Shown: positions 14,812-22,283 of the stretch, piece after piece | Layout: every line of letters starts with the position of its first letter | How positions within the stretch are numbered: position 1 is the stretch's first letter | Assembly (NCBI GenBank): GCA_023395575.1 | Contig: JAEWZA010000255.1 | Coordinates: forward strand, 1 to 24,968 | DNA length: 24,968 bases | Direction: 5' to 3' | Source of the DNA: Bacillota bacterium | GTDB taxonomy: Bacteria > Bacillota > Clostridia > Acetivibrionales > DSM-1351 | The notes under the pieces: generated by a model | Told to the model about the DNA's origin: nothing | The model's database searches: none | The model's input: only the letters and a program-made list of their open reading frames with translations | Made by a program: the position numbers and the translations under genes

Positions 14812-15546
14812 TCAGGTCAGTATCATAGCTTTTGCAACAGCCTCCTCTATTGTTAAGCCACAATAATCCTGTGCACTGAGCCAACGACCACTTTTTTTAT
14901 CATCCAAAAATACGCCTACACATATTCCGGGTATAGTGCTTTCAGCGCTATTTGGTGCATTTGGTCCGCCCAAATCTGTACGGCACCAGCCTGGATCAGC
15001 AAGATTAATCATCACATCTGTTCCTTCAACTGTTAGTGCCAAGTCTTTGGTTACTTTGTCCAGTGCTGCTTTTGATGCTGAATAAGGTCCCTGCTGAGGT
15101 TCGCCGTTAATTCCGCTGCTTGTATTCACAATTCGGCCAAAACCACGCTCAATCATTTTCGGCATAAAATGATAGCAGATCATCATTGGTGCAGTAGTAT
15201 TAACACGGAAGCTTAAGTCATAATCTTCAGATGGTGTTTCAAAGTATTCTGTTCTATAAGTTACTTGAAGACCTGCATTATTAAGAACGATATCTACCTG
15301 AATACCTGTTTCATCAATTTTTTGCAGCATTGCTCTAATCGAATCGGGATTAGATAATTCAGCTTCCATGGTATAGCATTTTACCCCAAAGAGTTCAACC
15401 TTTTTAGCTAATCTTTCTAATATTTCTTTTTTTCTTGCATGAAGAATAAGATTACAGCCCTTTGAGGCCATAAACAACGCTGTCAGGTATCCGATTCCTC
15501 TAGATGCTCCTGTGACAAGCGCCCATCTTCCTTTTACATCTATCAT
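14812..15546 (-). CDS. Short-chain dehydrogenase/reductase
   Basis: This 244-residue classical SDR has the cofactor motif TGASRGIG at residues 12-19 and NNAG at 89-92. The active-site Ser143/Ser144 and YSASK (Tyr155, Lys159) are intact, followed by the PG motif at 185-186. The enzyme would reduce a ketone or oxidise an alcohol with NAD(P). The substrate is not evident; FabG-like acyl reductases share this pattern, but no fatty-acid genes are nearby. GGAGGT precedes the ATG. It is the last of three minus-strand redox genes, separated from the epimerase-like gene by 234 bases without a clear promoter. Confidence 0.88.
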   Translation of the reverse strand: MIDVKGRWALVTGASRGIGYLTALFMASKGCNLILHARKKEILERLAKKVELFGVKCYTMEAELSNPDSIRAMLQKIDETGIQVDIVLNNAGLQVTYRTEYFETPSEDYDLSFRVNTTAPMMICYHFMPKMIERGFGRIVNTSSGINGEPQQGPYSASKAALDKVTKDLALTVEGTDVMINLADPGWCRTDLGGPNAPNSAESTIPGICVGVFLDDKKSGRWLSAQDYCGLTIEEAVAKAMILT

Positions 15547-15780
15547 GTTTACCTCCGATGCTCATTTTGGACAATAATTATGGTGATAGTCTTTGTGGAA
15601 AATCTCATTTGTAAAAGTACGCATAATCCTTTACGGCTTAAAATTGTACTGGTTTGTACTATTTTGAGCTGATAACTCTCCACACCCACCTAGGTACAAA
15701 AGTTTGATAAAGTACATGGTGAGGAATCTTTTTAATGACAAAGAATCAACCTGTATATAACTTTGGCTACTTTATTAATA

Positions 15781-16806
15781 CTAATAACCGCTTTCCTTAA
15801 CTTGGTTAAGTGCTGTTTCTAAGGCATTGATTACTTTGTCACACCACTTATCAAATTCAGCATCTTCCTGCTGACATTCACTGTGGCTCATAATATAATT
15901 AATACATTCTTTAACTCCAGTATCAAACCTTATTGATGCCTGGAATTCAGGAACAAGCCTTTTTAGCTTGCTATTATCAAATACGACGCTATTAGATTTG
16001 TCACCAATCAAACTTCCTTCAAAATCGAAATCTCCAGCCTTTGCAAGAAAATCAGATGGTACATAATAAGGCTTAAAATCTACTGCCAGCGCATTGGCAA
16101 TTGATTTATAAATCTGATTCCAGCTAAGTGTTTCATCTGAAGTAATCTGAACAGATTCCCCAATTGCATGAATATTTCCTAACAGACCTATAAAGGCTTT
16201 TGCAAAATCACGACTGTGGGTCATTGTCCAAAGTGAAGTTCCATCTCCATGAATGATAACAGGCTTGCCATCTAACATTCTTTTTATAATTTGATAACTG
16301 CCCTTTTTGCCATGAACTCCAAGGGGAACTGATTTTTCAGAGTAAGTATGGCTTGGGCGTACAATTGTTACTGGAAATCCTTGTTCACGATACATTTTCA
16401 TTAAATACTCTTCGCAGGCAATTTTGTTACGTGAATATTCCCAGTAAGGATTGGCAAGAGGCGTTCCTTCATTTATAATGAAATTGGAAGGCGGCTTTTG
16501 ATATATGGATGCAGAACTAATAAAAATAAACTGATCTGTTTTTCCATTGAAAAGGCGATAATCCCTTTCCAGCTGTGATGGTACAAATGCTATAAAATCT
16601 GCTACACAGTCAAATTTCATCCCTGAAATCTTCTGAGCAACAGCTACTTCATCATTAATATCAACACAGATTGAATGAAATCCCTTAGGTAAACTAATAT
16701 TACTATTGCCTCTATTTAGCAGATAAAGTTCGTGTTTTTCTTCAATTAGTTTTTCGGATATTGCAGTACTAATAGTGCCAGTACCACCAATCAGTAGTAT
16801 CTTCAT
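15781..16806 (-). CDS. NAD-dependent epimerase/dehydratase-like protein (extended SDR)
   Basis: This 341-residue protein has an N-terminal Rossmann motif GGTGTIS at residues 7-13, a Ser98/Ser99 pair (ISSAS) and a YxxxK active site (Tyr124, Lys128 in YSRNK). This is the layout of extended SDRs acting on nucleotide sugars or related metabolites. The glycine motif is of the atypical kind that also occurs in the CSP41-like and atypical epimerase groups, so catalysis on a sugar nucleotide is not certain. It starts 11 bases after the alcohol dehydrogenase stop with AAGGAGGT before its ATG, so the two genes are almost certainly co-transcribed. Confidence 0.85.
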   Translation of the reverse strand: MKILLIGGTGTISTAISEKLIEEKHELYLLNRGNSNISLPKGFHSICVDINDEVAVAQKISGMKFDCVADFIAFVPSQLERDYRLFNGKTDQFIFISSASIYQKPPSNFIINEGTPLANPYWEYSRNKIACEEYLMKMYREQGFPVTIVRPSHTYSEKSVPLGVHGKKGSYQIIKRMLDGKPVIIHGDGTSLWTMTHSRDFAKAFIGLLGNIHAIGESVQITSDETLSWNQIYKSIANALAVDFKPYYVPSDFLAKAGDFDFEGSLIGDKSNSVVFDNSKLKRLVPEFQASIRFDTGVKECINYIMSHSECQQEDAEFDKWCDKVINALETALNQVKESGY

Positions 16807-16817
16807 GTCTTACCTCC

Positions 16818-17987
16818 TTAAAGTGCCAGTCTGTATATTGCTTCAATATCATCTTTTCCAAGAGGTACAAAGCCTCCAGTTTTTCCATTTCCTATGCCAA
16901 AGCTTTTCACCAAATGTGGAATATCTTCTTCCTTAGCACCAAGTTCCCTGAAGGTGACAGGAAGTCCAATTGAGCTTAAAAAATTTTTAAACCTTGTAAT
17001 ACCTTCTATAGCAGTATTCTCGGGATTTTGGAAATCCATTTCACAGCCCCATATCCTTACAGCTGCTTGGGCAAAACGCATAATATCATGGTTTTTAACA
17101 TGGGTCATCCATGCAGGCATTATAACTGCAAGACCAGCACCGTGAGCGCAATCATAGAGTGCTGAAAGTTCATGTTCAATTCCATGACTATTCCAATCAT
17201 GGCTTCTTCCAACTCCTACAGTATTATTGTGTGCAACCATACCAGCCCACATGATATTCGCCCTTGCTTGATAATTTTCTGGATGTTTGATAACCTTTGG
17301 TACTTCGTTAATCATGGTAAGAAGAACAGCTTCACAAAGCCTGTCCGTAATTTCAACATCCTTAGTATTAGTAAAATATCGCTCAAAGACATGAGCCATG
17401 ATATCAGCTGCACCACAGGCTGTCTGGTATGCAGGCAACGTTACTGTAAGCTGAGGATTTAGTATTGAAAAAACAGGGCGGAGGCGGTCACTTCCAGCAC
17501 CTCTCTTAAGCATACCATCAGCTTTTGTAATAACAGTATCACCTGAACCTTCACTTCCTGCAGCAGCAATTGTAAGAACAGTAGCAACTGGAAGTGCCTT
17601 TTCTACTGAAGCCTTACCACTGTAAAAATCCCAAAAGTCTCCATCATAAGGGACACCAGCAGCTATAGCTTTGGCTGTATCAATAGCAGAACCTCCGCCT
17701 ACGGCAAGCAAGAAATCAACTCTTTCATTTTTGCAAATATCAATTCCTTCATAAACTTTATCATCTTTTGGATTTGGAATTATTCCTCCAAGCTCTGAAT
17801 AACTGATGCCTGCTGATGAAAGGGAATGCTTAATTTTGTCAAGTAATCCAGAACGAACTACCGAACCGCCCCCATAAACAATTAATACTTTTGTACCGCC
17901 GAATTCTTTTACAAGAGAGCCGCACTGTGATTCTGTATCGCTGCCAAAGACAAATTTTGTAGGACTGTAAAAAGTAAAGTTATTCAT
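16818..17987 (-). CDS. Iron-containing alcohol dehydrogenase (BDH/YqhD type)
   Basis: This 389-residue group III alcohol dehydrogenase has the NAD(P) loop VGGGSAIDTAKA at about residues 96-107. The metal ligands expected from YqhD and FucO are present: Asp195 and His199 in AADIMAH, His268 in SHGIEHEL and His282 in CAHGAG. AAAGSEGSG near 141-149 matches the family's ATGSE block. It reduces aldehydes, or oxidises primary alcohols, with a divalent metal. In clostridia such enzymes make butanol or ethanol, or detoxify reactive aldehydes. It is the first gene of the minus-strand operon; AAGGAG lies nine bases before ATG 17987. The divergent AraC gene probably controls it. Confidence 0.93.
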   Translation of the reverse strand: MNNFTFYSPTKFVFGSDTESQCGSLVKEFGGTKVLIVYGGGSVVRSGLLDKIKHSLSSAGISYSELGGIIPNPKDDKVYEGIDICKNERVDFLLAVGGGSAIDTAKAIAAGVPYDGDFWDFYSGKASVEKALPVATVLTIAAAGSEGSGDTVITKADGMLKRGAGSDRLRPVFSILNPQLTVTLPAYQTACGAADIMAHVFERYFTNTKDVEITDRLCEAVLLTMINEVPKVIKHPENYQARANIMWAGMVAHNNTVGVGRSHDWNSHGIEHELSALYDCAHGAGLAVIMPAWMTHVKNHDIMRFAQAAVRIWGCEMDFQNPENTAIEGITRFKNFLSSIGLPVTFRELGAKEEDIPHLVKSFGIGNGKTGGFVPLGKDDIEAIYRLAL

Positions 17988-18020
17988 TATGCATGTCTCC
18001 TTGATTAAAAAAATGTATTG

Positions 18021-18072
18021 ATCCTATAAAATACAATAATAGGATAACAGTTCATAAAAAAAATGCTATAAT
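18021..18072. promoter_or_regulatory. Divergent control region with inverted repeat and AraC-gene promoter
   Basis: ATCCTAT (18021-18027) and ATAGGAT (18039-18045) form a perfect inverted repeat separated by 11 bases, midway between the divergent ADH and AraC genes. The right half touches the plus-strand -35 candidate ATAACA (18044-18049), which is 17 bases from TATAAT (18067-18072). The arrangement suits a regulator that represses its own gene while controlling the minus-strand operon. Confidence 0.5.
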
Positions 18073-18114
18073 AAAAATTATAATAAATTGTACAAATCTA
18101 TTCTAGGGGTGCAT

Positions 18115-18993
18115 ATGAAAAAATTATTTGAAGAAAGTAATACACTTGCTTCTCCAATTGAGTGCTTTATGTTTAATTCAGAAAATGAAAAATTTCCTGT
18201 AAAATCACACTGGCATTATTTTTTAGAAATTATATATATGATTAAAGGAAGAATAAAGGTGTTGTCAGATGGTAATATCTATAACTTAAATCCTAAAGAT
18301 ATGATTATTATTCATTCTAAGGCTATTCACTCTATTTATTCAGACAATACAGAACCGCCATTATATGCTGTGTTGAAATTTGATATTAGTAGAATTAGAC
18401 TTACAACTGAGTATTCTCCTAAAATGAGTTTGATTTTTAGTGCTGCCAGAAATTTTAAAGAAGCAGACATATATATGCCAGCGCAGGAAACTGAAATATT
18501 TGATATAAAATATATATTTGAAAACTGTATATCTGAAATAAATAGAAAGGATTATGGTTATGACACGCTTCTTAATGCTCAGCTTTATACTTTACTTATG
18601 AAAATACTACGGTACTGGCGGAGTAAAGGTTTTGATACCACAAAAATAAAAAAAGTACATAGTGAGAATGAATCTATTTATTCAATTAGTGAGTATATTG
18701 ATATTCATTCTGCTGAGTCCTTAAAGGTTGAAAAAATTGCAGAAAAGTGTGGAATGAGTTATTCTTATTTTGCAAAGAGATTTAGAGAACTGTATGGCCA
18801 GTCCTGTAAGGATTTTATTGAATATATCCGTGTCAGTAAAGCAGAAGATTATCTGATTTTTACTGATTGCAGTTTAAATTATATCAGTCAGGAAACAGGG
18901 TTTTCAGATTGTAGTCATTTTATTAAGGTGTTTAAGGCTCGAAAAGGTTTAACTCCAAAGCAATTTAGACTTAATTACAGAATTAGAAATTAA
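18115..18993 (+). CDS. AraC-family transcriptional regulator
   Basis: This 292-residue regulator begins with a cupin effector domain whose HWHYFLEIIYMIKG segment (about residues 29-42) is the classic start of AraC-type beta barrels. It ends with two HTH motifs (VEKIAEKCGMSYSYFAKRFRE; YISQETGFSDCSHFIKVFKARKG). It is transcribed divergently from the alcohol dehydrogenase operon and lies next to a matching inverted repeat, so it is the probable local activator; the inducer is unknown. ATG 18115 was chosen because AGGGGTG lies five bases before it; a TTG at 18088 in the same frame has no ribosome site. The HD-domain gene starts 25 bases after its stop, so the two may be co-transcribed. Confidence 0.88.
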   Translation: MKKLFEESNTLASPIECFMFNSENEKFPVKSHWHYFLEIIYMIKGRIKVLSDGNIYNLNPKDMIIIHSKAIHSIYSDNTEPPLYAVLKFDISRIRLTTEYSPKMSLIFSAARNFKEADIYMPAQETEIFDIKYIFENCISEINRKDYGYDTLLNAQLYTLLMKILRYWRSKGFDTTKIKKVHSENESIYSISEYIDIHSAESLKVEKIAEKCGMSYSYFAKRFRELYGQSCKDFIEYIRVSKAEDYLIFTDCSLNYISQETGFSDCSHFIKVFKARKGLTPKQFRLNYRIRN

Positions 18994-19018
18994 AAGAGAA
19001 AATAGGAGAGTTGAATAA

Positions 19019-19612
19019 ATGAATGAAGCAAAGAATGAATTTATAATGCTATTTACAAAATATATAAGACGAGAGGGTTCTCAAAAACTTTTATTATGGT
19101 TGGAAAACTCAGACTTCTTTATAGCACCGGCATCGGCAAGATACCATTTAGCGTGTGAAGGAGGACTTTGCATACATAGTATAAATGTTTTCAAACGTCT
19201 TGCAGATGGATTTTGCAGAGAAAACGGTTTTCAAAACCTTGAGGCAGCTTCAGTAGAGGAACAGGAAAGGGTTGCTATATGCGGACTTTTACATGATTTG
19301 TGTAAAGTTAATTTCTATGAAATAGAGTTTAGAAACAAAAAGGATGAAAAGGGAGTATGGCAAAAAGTTCCTACATATGTAATTAACGATAAATTGCCTT
19401 ATGGACATGGTGAAAAATCAGTGTATATAATTTCGGGCTTTATGCGTCTATCAAGAGAAGAGTCTATTGCGATCAGGTGGCATATGGGTGGATTTGATGA
19501 TGCTGTAAAAGGTGGCTCATACAGCTTGAGTCATGCTTATGAGCAATTTCCATTGGCTGTAATGTTACATATAGCTGATTTACAAGCTTCATATCTAGAT
19601 GAGGGGAAATGA
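19019..19612 (+). CDS. HD-domain phosphohydrolase
   Basis: This 197-residue protein has the full metal-binding set of the HD superfamily: His53 (CIHSINV), His92-Asp93 (LLHDLCK), His155 (RWHMGG) and Asp187 (HIADLQAS), with an additional His130. Such proteins hydrolyse phosphate mono- or diesters of nucleotides. The exact substrate of this subgroup, which is found widely in firmicute chromosomes and phages, is not known to me. The ribosome site AGGAGAG precedes ATG 19019. A seven-pair hairpin GGGGAAA/TTTCCCC (19603-19623) overlaps its stop codon but has no T-run. Its link to the AraC gene may be only positional. Confidence 0.8.
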   Translation: MNEAKNEFIMLFTKYIRREGSQKLLLWLENSDFFIAPASARYHLACEGGLCIHSINVFKRLADGFCRENGFQNLEAASVEEQERVAICGLLHDLCKVNFYEIEFRNKKDEKGVWQKVPTYVINDKLPYGHGEKSVYIISGFMRLSREESIAIRWHMGGFDDAVKGGSYSLSHAYEQFPLAVMLHIADLQASYLDEGK

Positions 19613-19623
19613 GAATTTTCCCC

Positions 19624-19636
19624 ATAGTAATTGACT
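19624..19636 (+). repeat. Recurring motif ATAGTAATTGACT
   Basis: The identical 13 bases occur at 12218-12230 and, on the other strand, at 3875-3887. Here a weak -10 match (CATAAC, 19654-19659) lies 17 bases after TTGACT, so it could be a second, weaker promoter ahead of the transporter operon. Confidence 0.45.
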
Positions 19637-19679
19637 TCAAGAAAAGAGGTAAACATAACCTGTTTTTAATTATTCTATA

Positions 19680-19709
19680 TTGACAAAAACATGTCTAAAA
19701 TGCTATATT
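19680..19709 (+). promoter_or_regulatory. Promoter of the TrpP-ECF operon
   Basis: TTGACA (19680-19685) and TATATT (19704-19709) are separated by 18 bases. The start of transcription should lie near 19716, exactly at the first of the NAG triplets of the leader. Confidence 0.75.
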
Positions 19710-19710
19710 C

Positions 19711-19919
19711 ATTATAAGTAGAGATGAGATTAGATGAGATTAGATGAGACGTGATGAGAAACAAACAAGCTATTTTCCGTTGCTTTTTGTACGATATTTT
19801 TTTGTAGATTGATTGCATGAAATTATTGTCTTTCAAAGACGGAATATATCAAATTGTGTTGTTTATTAAAATTAGAATTTCAGCCTCTACTAATAATATT
19901 ATTTTGTGGAGGTTTTTTT
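19711..19919 (+). promoter_or_regulatory. Predicted TRAP-type tryptophan leader of the ECF operon
   Basis: NAG triplets stand in exact five-base register from the predicted transcript start: AAG 19716, GAG 19721, GAG 19726, TAG 19731, GAG 19736, TAG 19741, GAG 19746, then GTG at 19751 and GAG at 19756. The spacers are almost all AT. This is nearly the GAGAU repeat that TRAP binds best. The segment 19711-19723 is complementary at 12 of 13 positions to 19885-19897, the 5' side of a hairpin (CCTCTAC 19884-19890 with GTGGAGG 19906-19912) that contains the ribosome site and runs into seven Ts (19913-19919). Bound TRAP should free that hairpin and switch expression off. Sequence features are seen; the mechanism is inferred from the Bacillus trp leader. 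Confidence 0.7.
19884..19919 (+). terminator. Shine-Dalgarno-containing hairpin with T7 run
   Basis: CCTCTAC and GTGGAGG form seven pairs (one wobble) around an AT-rich, self-complementary loop, followed directly by seven Ts and the ATG. The same hairpin hides the GGAGG ribosome site, so it could act as a terminator, as a translation block, or both. Confidence 0.65.
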
Positions 19920-20480
19920 ATGGAAAAAAGAGTTGTTGTAAAAGAGAAAAAAGCTGGATTATCAATTTCTGACGTAATTTTAGTTGGAGTTTTACTTGCA
20001 GTAGGTGCAGTTTTAAAGCTTTTTGTGGGGTCTATGTTTACAGTTATGAAGCCTAATTTCATAATTGCAATGTATTGTCTGGCAATACTTTTAATAAAGC
20101 CCAAATTTATAGAAGCAGTCATTATTGGAATTTTGGCAGGTGCTATATGTCAGGTATTCCCTGGAACACCTTATATAAACTTGATTAGTGAACCTATTGG
20201 AGCCATAGTGATGGTTTTACTACTTTATATACCAATGAGCATCGGTAAGTTCTCGTTAAAACCTATAGTTTGTACTTTCGTAAGTACGCTAGCTAGTGGA
20301 TTTACTTTTATTGGAGTGCTTTACGCGGCTTTCTATTCAGGTGCAAGTGTAACAACTATTCCTATTGGTGTGTTTATAACAATTATACTTGGAACTGCTT
20401 TATTAAATTCTATAATTGTTCAGATATTATATATACCTTTAAAACTTGCATTAGGACGTAACGAAGCTGTGGCAAATTAA
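19920..20480 (+). CDS. trpP: TrpP-like tryptophan ECF substrate-binding (S) component
   Basis: This 186-residue protein has about five to six membrane helices. It carries the signature region of TrpP-type S components: MKPN near residue 39-42 at a helix start, followed by FPGTPYIN in the next loop, comparable with the MKPD and FP-G-PN elements of Bacillus TrpP (YhaG). S components capture the vitamin or amino acid and dock on an EcfA/EcfA'/EcfT energising complex; genes for all three follow here, giving a complete transporter. Tryptophan as ligand rests on family resemblance plus the TRAP-like leader. ATG 19920 has GGAGG seven bases upstream; the frame's upstream extension lies inside the leader. 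A second ligand class cannot be excluded. Confidence 0.75.
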   Translation: MEKRVVVKEKKAGLSISDVILVGVLLAVGAVLKLFVGSMFTVMKPNFIIAMYCLAILLIKPKFIEAVIIGILAGAICQVFPGTPYINLISEPIGAIVMVLLLYIPMSIGKFSLKPIVCTFVSTLASGFTFIGVLYAAFYSGASVTTIPIGVFITIILGTALLNSIIVQILYIPLKLALGRNEAVAN

Positions 20481-20575
20481 GTTTTTGATAAAGAATAATT
20501 GGAATTAAACTAAATTGAAAAGTTAAAAAAATACTATAGTAATTGTTATTTATCTATATTAGAAGCGGTGAGAAT

Positions 20576-21415
20576 ATGATTGAGTTTAAGGATTTTTCAT
20601 TTAAGTACAAGAAGAGTGAAAACTTTGCATTAAAGGAAATAAGCCTATCTATAAAAAAAGGTGAATTTATTGGAATTATCGGCAATAGCGGTGCTGGAAA
20701 ATCTACATTTACATATGCATTGAACGGCATTATTCCACATCATTTTGAAGGGGACTTTTATGGAGAAGTAAATGTAAATGGACTAGATACTGTAGAGTCA
20801 TCGCCATCTCAGCTTGCCTTAAGTGTAGGTAGTGTGTTTCAGGATATTGATGGTCAAATGGTTTCTTCTGTTGTTGAAGACGAAATTCTTTTTGGATTGG
20901 AAAATTTCGGCGTACCTCATGCAGAAATTGAAAAAAGAATAACTGACATACTTAAGATGGTAGGGATAGAAGACCTACGATATAGAAATATCAGTACTTT
21001 GAGTGGAGGACAAAAGCAAAAGGTTGCAATAGCAGCAGTGGCGGCTCTTATGCCTGATATTCTGGTTTTAGATGAGCCAACTGCAGAGCTTGACCCCCTA
21101 AGCAGCCTTCAAATCTATAGTATGCTGCGTATGCTAAATGAAAAAATGAAAATAACCATTATTGTAGTTGAACAAAAAATTATGCTGCTCAGTGAGTTTT
21201 CAAAACGCTTGCTAATTATAAATGAAGGAAGTATATTTTTAGACGGAATGCCACAGGAGGTGTTGAAGGACACCGAAAAGCTGCATAAAATAGGAGTTAA
21301 TTGTCCGAGAGTGGCCACTTTAGCCACTAATTTAATTGAGAAAAAATTATATAGTGGTGCGGTGCCCGTTAACGTTGATGAAGCTGAAATAATGGTAAAT
21401 AAGGTTATTTCTTAA
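20576..21415 (+). CDS. ecfA1: ECF transporter ATPase (EcfA1-like)
   Basis: This 279-residue ABC ATPase has Walker A GNSGAGKST at residues 36-44, a Q loop in VFQDIDGQMVSS, signature LSGGQ, Walker B ILVLDEPTAELD and a switch His-to-Gln change (VVEQK), all normal for one of the two ECF ATPases. It provides one half of the ATP-hydrolysing heterodimer on the cytoplasmic face of EcfT. ATG 20576 has GGTGAG close upstream and gives the typical MIEFKDFSFKY start; a TTG 33 bases earlier is less likely. It follows the S component by 95 bases and precedes the second ATPase by 67 bases. Confidence 0.92.
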   Translation: MIEFKDFSFKYKKSENFALKEISLSIKKGEFIGIIGNSGAGKSTFTYALNGIIPHHFEGDFYGEVNVNGLDTVESSPSQLALSVGSVFQDIDGQMVSSVVEDEILFGLENFGVPHAEIEKRITDILKMVGIEDLRYRNISTLSGGQKQKVAIAAVAALMPDILVLDEPTAELDPLSSLQIYSMLRMLNEKMKITIIVVEQKIMLLSEFSKRLLIINEGSIFLDGMPQEVLKDTEKLHKIGVNCPRVATLATNLIEKKLYSGAVPVNVDEAEIMVNKVIS

Positions 21416-21482
21416 ATAATGAAGAGTTTAACATTATTGCTTTTATAATATTTTGCGTTTTAATAGTTCATGGAGGTCATAG

Positions 21483-22283
21483 ATGATTAATTTCAGCAAT
21501 GTTTCTTTTGCATATGATAAAAATAAAATTCTAGAAAATATAAGCTTTAAAATTGAAAAGGGCGAATTTGTTGCTATAGTGGGCAGAAATGGTGCTGGTA
21601 AAACAACACTTATGAAGCTTTTTAATGGACTTTTAAAACCAACCTCTGGAAGTATTACCATAGCAAATTTAGATACCAAGCAGGCGAAAACAAGCGAGCT
21701 TGCAAAGCATGTTGGATTTTTATTTCAGAATCCAGACAGACAGATTTGCCAGAATACTGTAAAGGATGAAATTGCTTTTGGCTTGAAATGTGTATTAGAT
21801 GATAAAAACGAAATAGAGAGACGATGTAAGGAGACCATTGAGAGCTTTGGATTTTCAGCTGATAAGGACCCTTTTTCTTTGAGCAGAGGTGAGCGCCAGA
21901 AGGTGGCACTTGCTTCAATCATTGCTCTTTCACCTGAAATATTGGTCCTTGATGAACCTACAACAGGTTTGGATTATAAGGAATGTATGCACATAATGAA
22001 TATAATAAATGAGCTAAACCAAAAGGGTACCACTGTAATAATGGTGTGTCATGATATGGAGTTGGTATCAGATTTTTCAAAGAGGGTAATTGTAATAGGA
22101 GAAAAAGGAATATTAGAGGATGATACCTGCGATAAGGTTATGGTCAATTCAAATATTTTAAAAAGGGCATCTCTTGCAGCACCGCAAATTGCAGAGCTGG
22201 CAATTAGGCTTGGAAATGATTTTCAAGGTGTTTTAACCATAGACGAGATGACTGAAAAAATAGAGAGTAGGTGCAAGACTTGA
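21483..22283 (+). CDS. ecfA2: ECF transporter ATPase (EcfA2-like)
   Basis: This 266-residue ABC ATPase has Walker A GRNGAGKTT at residues 34-42, Q loop LFQNPDRQ, Walker B ILVLDEPTTGLD and switch His in VCHDMEL. The signature reads LSRGE rather than LSGGQ, a degenerate form also seen in some ECF ATPases, while its partner has the canonical motif. This asymmetry is compatible with a heterodimeric EcfA1-EcfA2 pair. GGAGG precedes ATG 21483. Its last four bases overlap the preferred start of the EcfT gene. Confidence 0.92.
   Translation: MINFSNVSFAYDKNKILENISFKIEKGEFVAIVGRNGAGKTTLMKLFNGLLKPTSGSITIANLDTKQAKTSELAKHVGFLFQNPDRQICQNTVKDEIAFGLKCVLDDKNEIERRCKETIESFGFSADKDPFSLSRGERQKVALASIIALSPEILVLDEPTTGLDYKECMHIMNIINELNQKGTTVIMVCHDMELVSDFSKRVIVIGEKGILEDDTCDKVMVNSNILKRASLAAPQIAELAIRLGNDFQGVLTIDEMTEKIESRCKT

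Noticed and set aside
15547..15780. Riboswitch or separate promoter between the epimerase-like and SDR genes
   Set aside because: I found only short repeats around GTAC and no conserved riboswitch block or convincing -35/-10 pair.
16894..17462. Plus-strand reading frames opposite the alcohol dehydrogenase
   Set aside because: They are shadows of a gene whose metal and cofactor motifs are complete on the minus strand; no ribosome sites or domains.
19723..19762. CRISPR-like or microsatellite tandem repeat (10-base unit)
   Set aside because: The unit is too short and lacks spacers for CRISPR. Its five-base NAG register, its position at the transcript start and the TrpP-like product fit a TRAP site much better than random slippage.
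19854..19919. Longer N-terminus for the TrpP-like protein
   Set aside because: The extra 22 codons cover the leader hairpin and the ribosome site; ATG 19920 has GGAGG at seven bases.
19740..19919. T-box leader for the tryptophan operon
   Set aside because: The conserved T-box antiterminator sequence (AGGGTGGNACCGCG) and specifier stem are absent.
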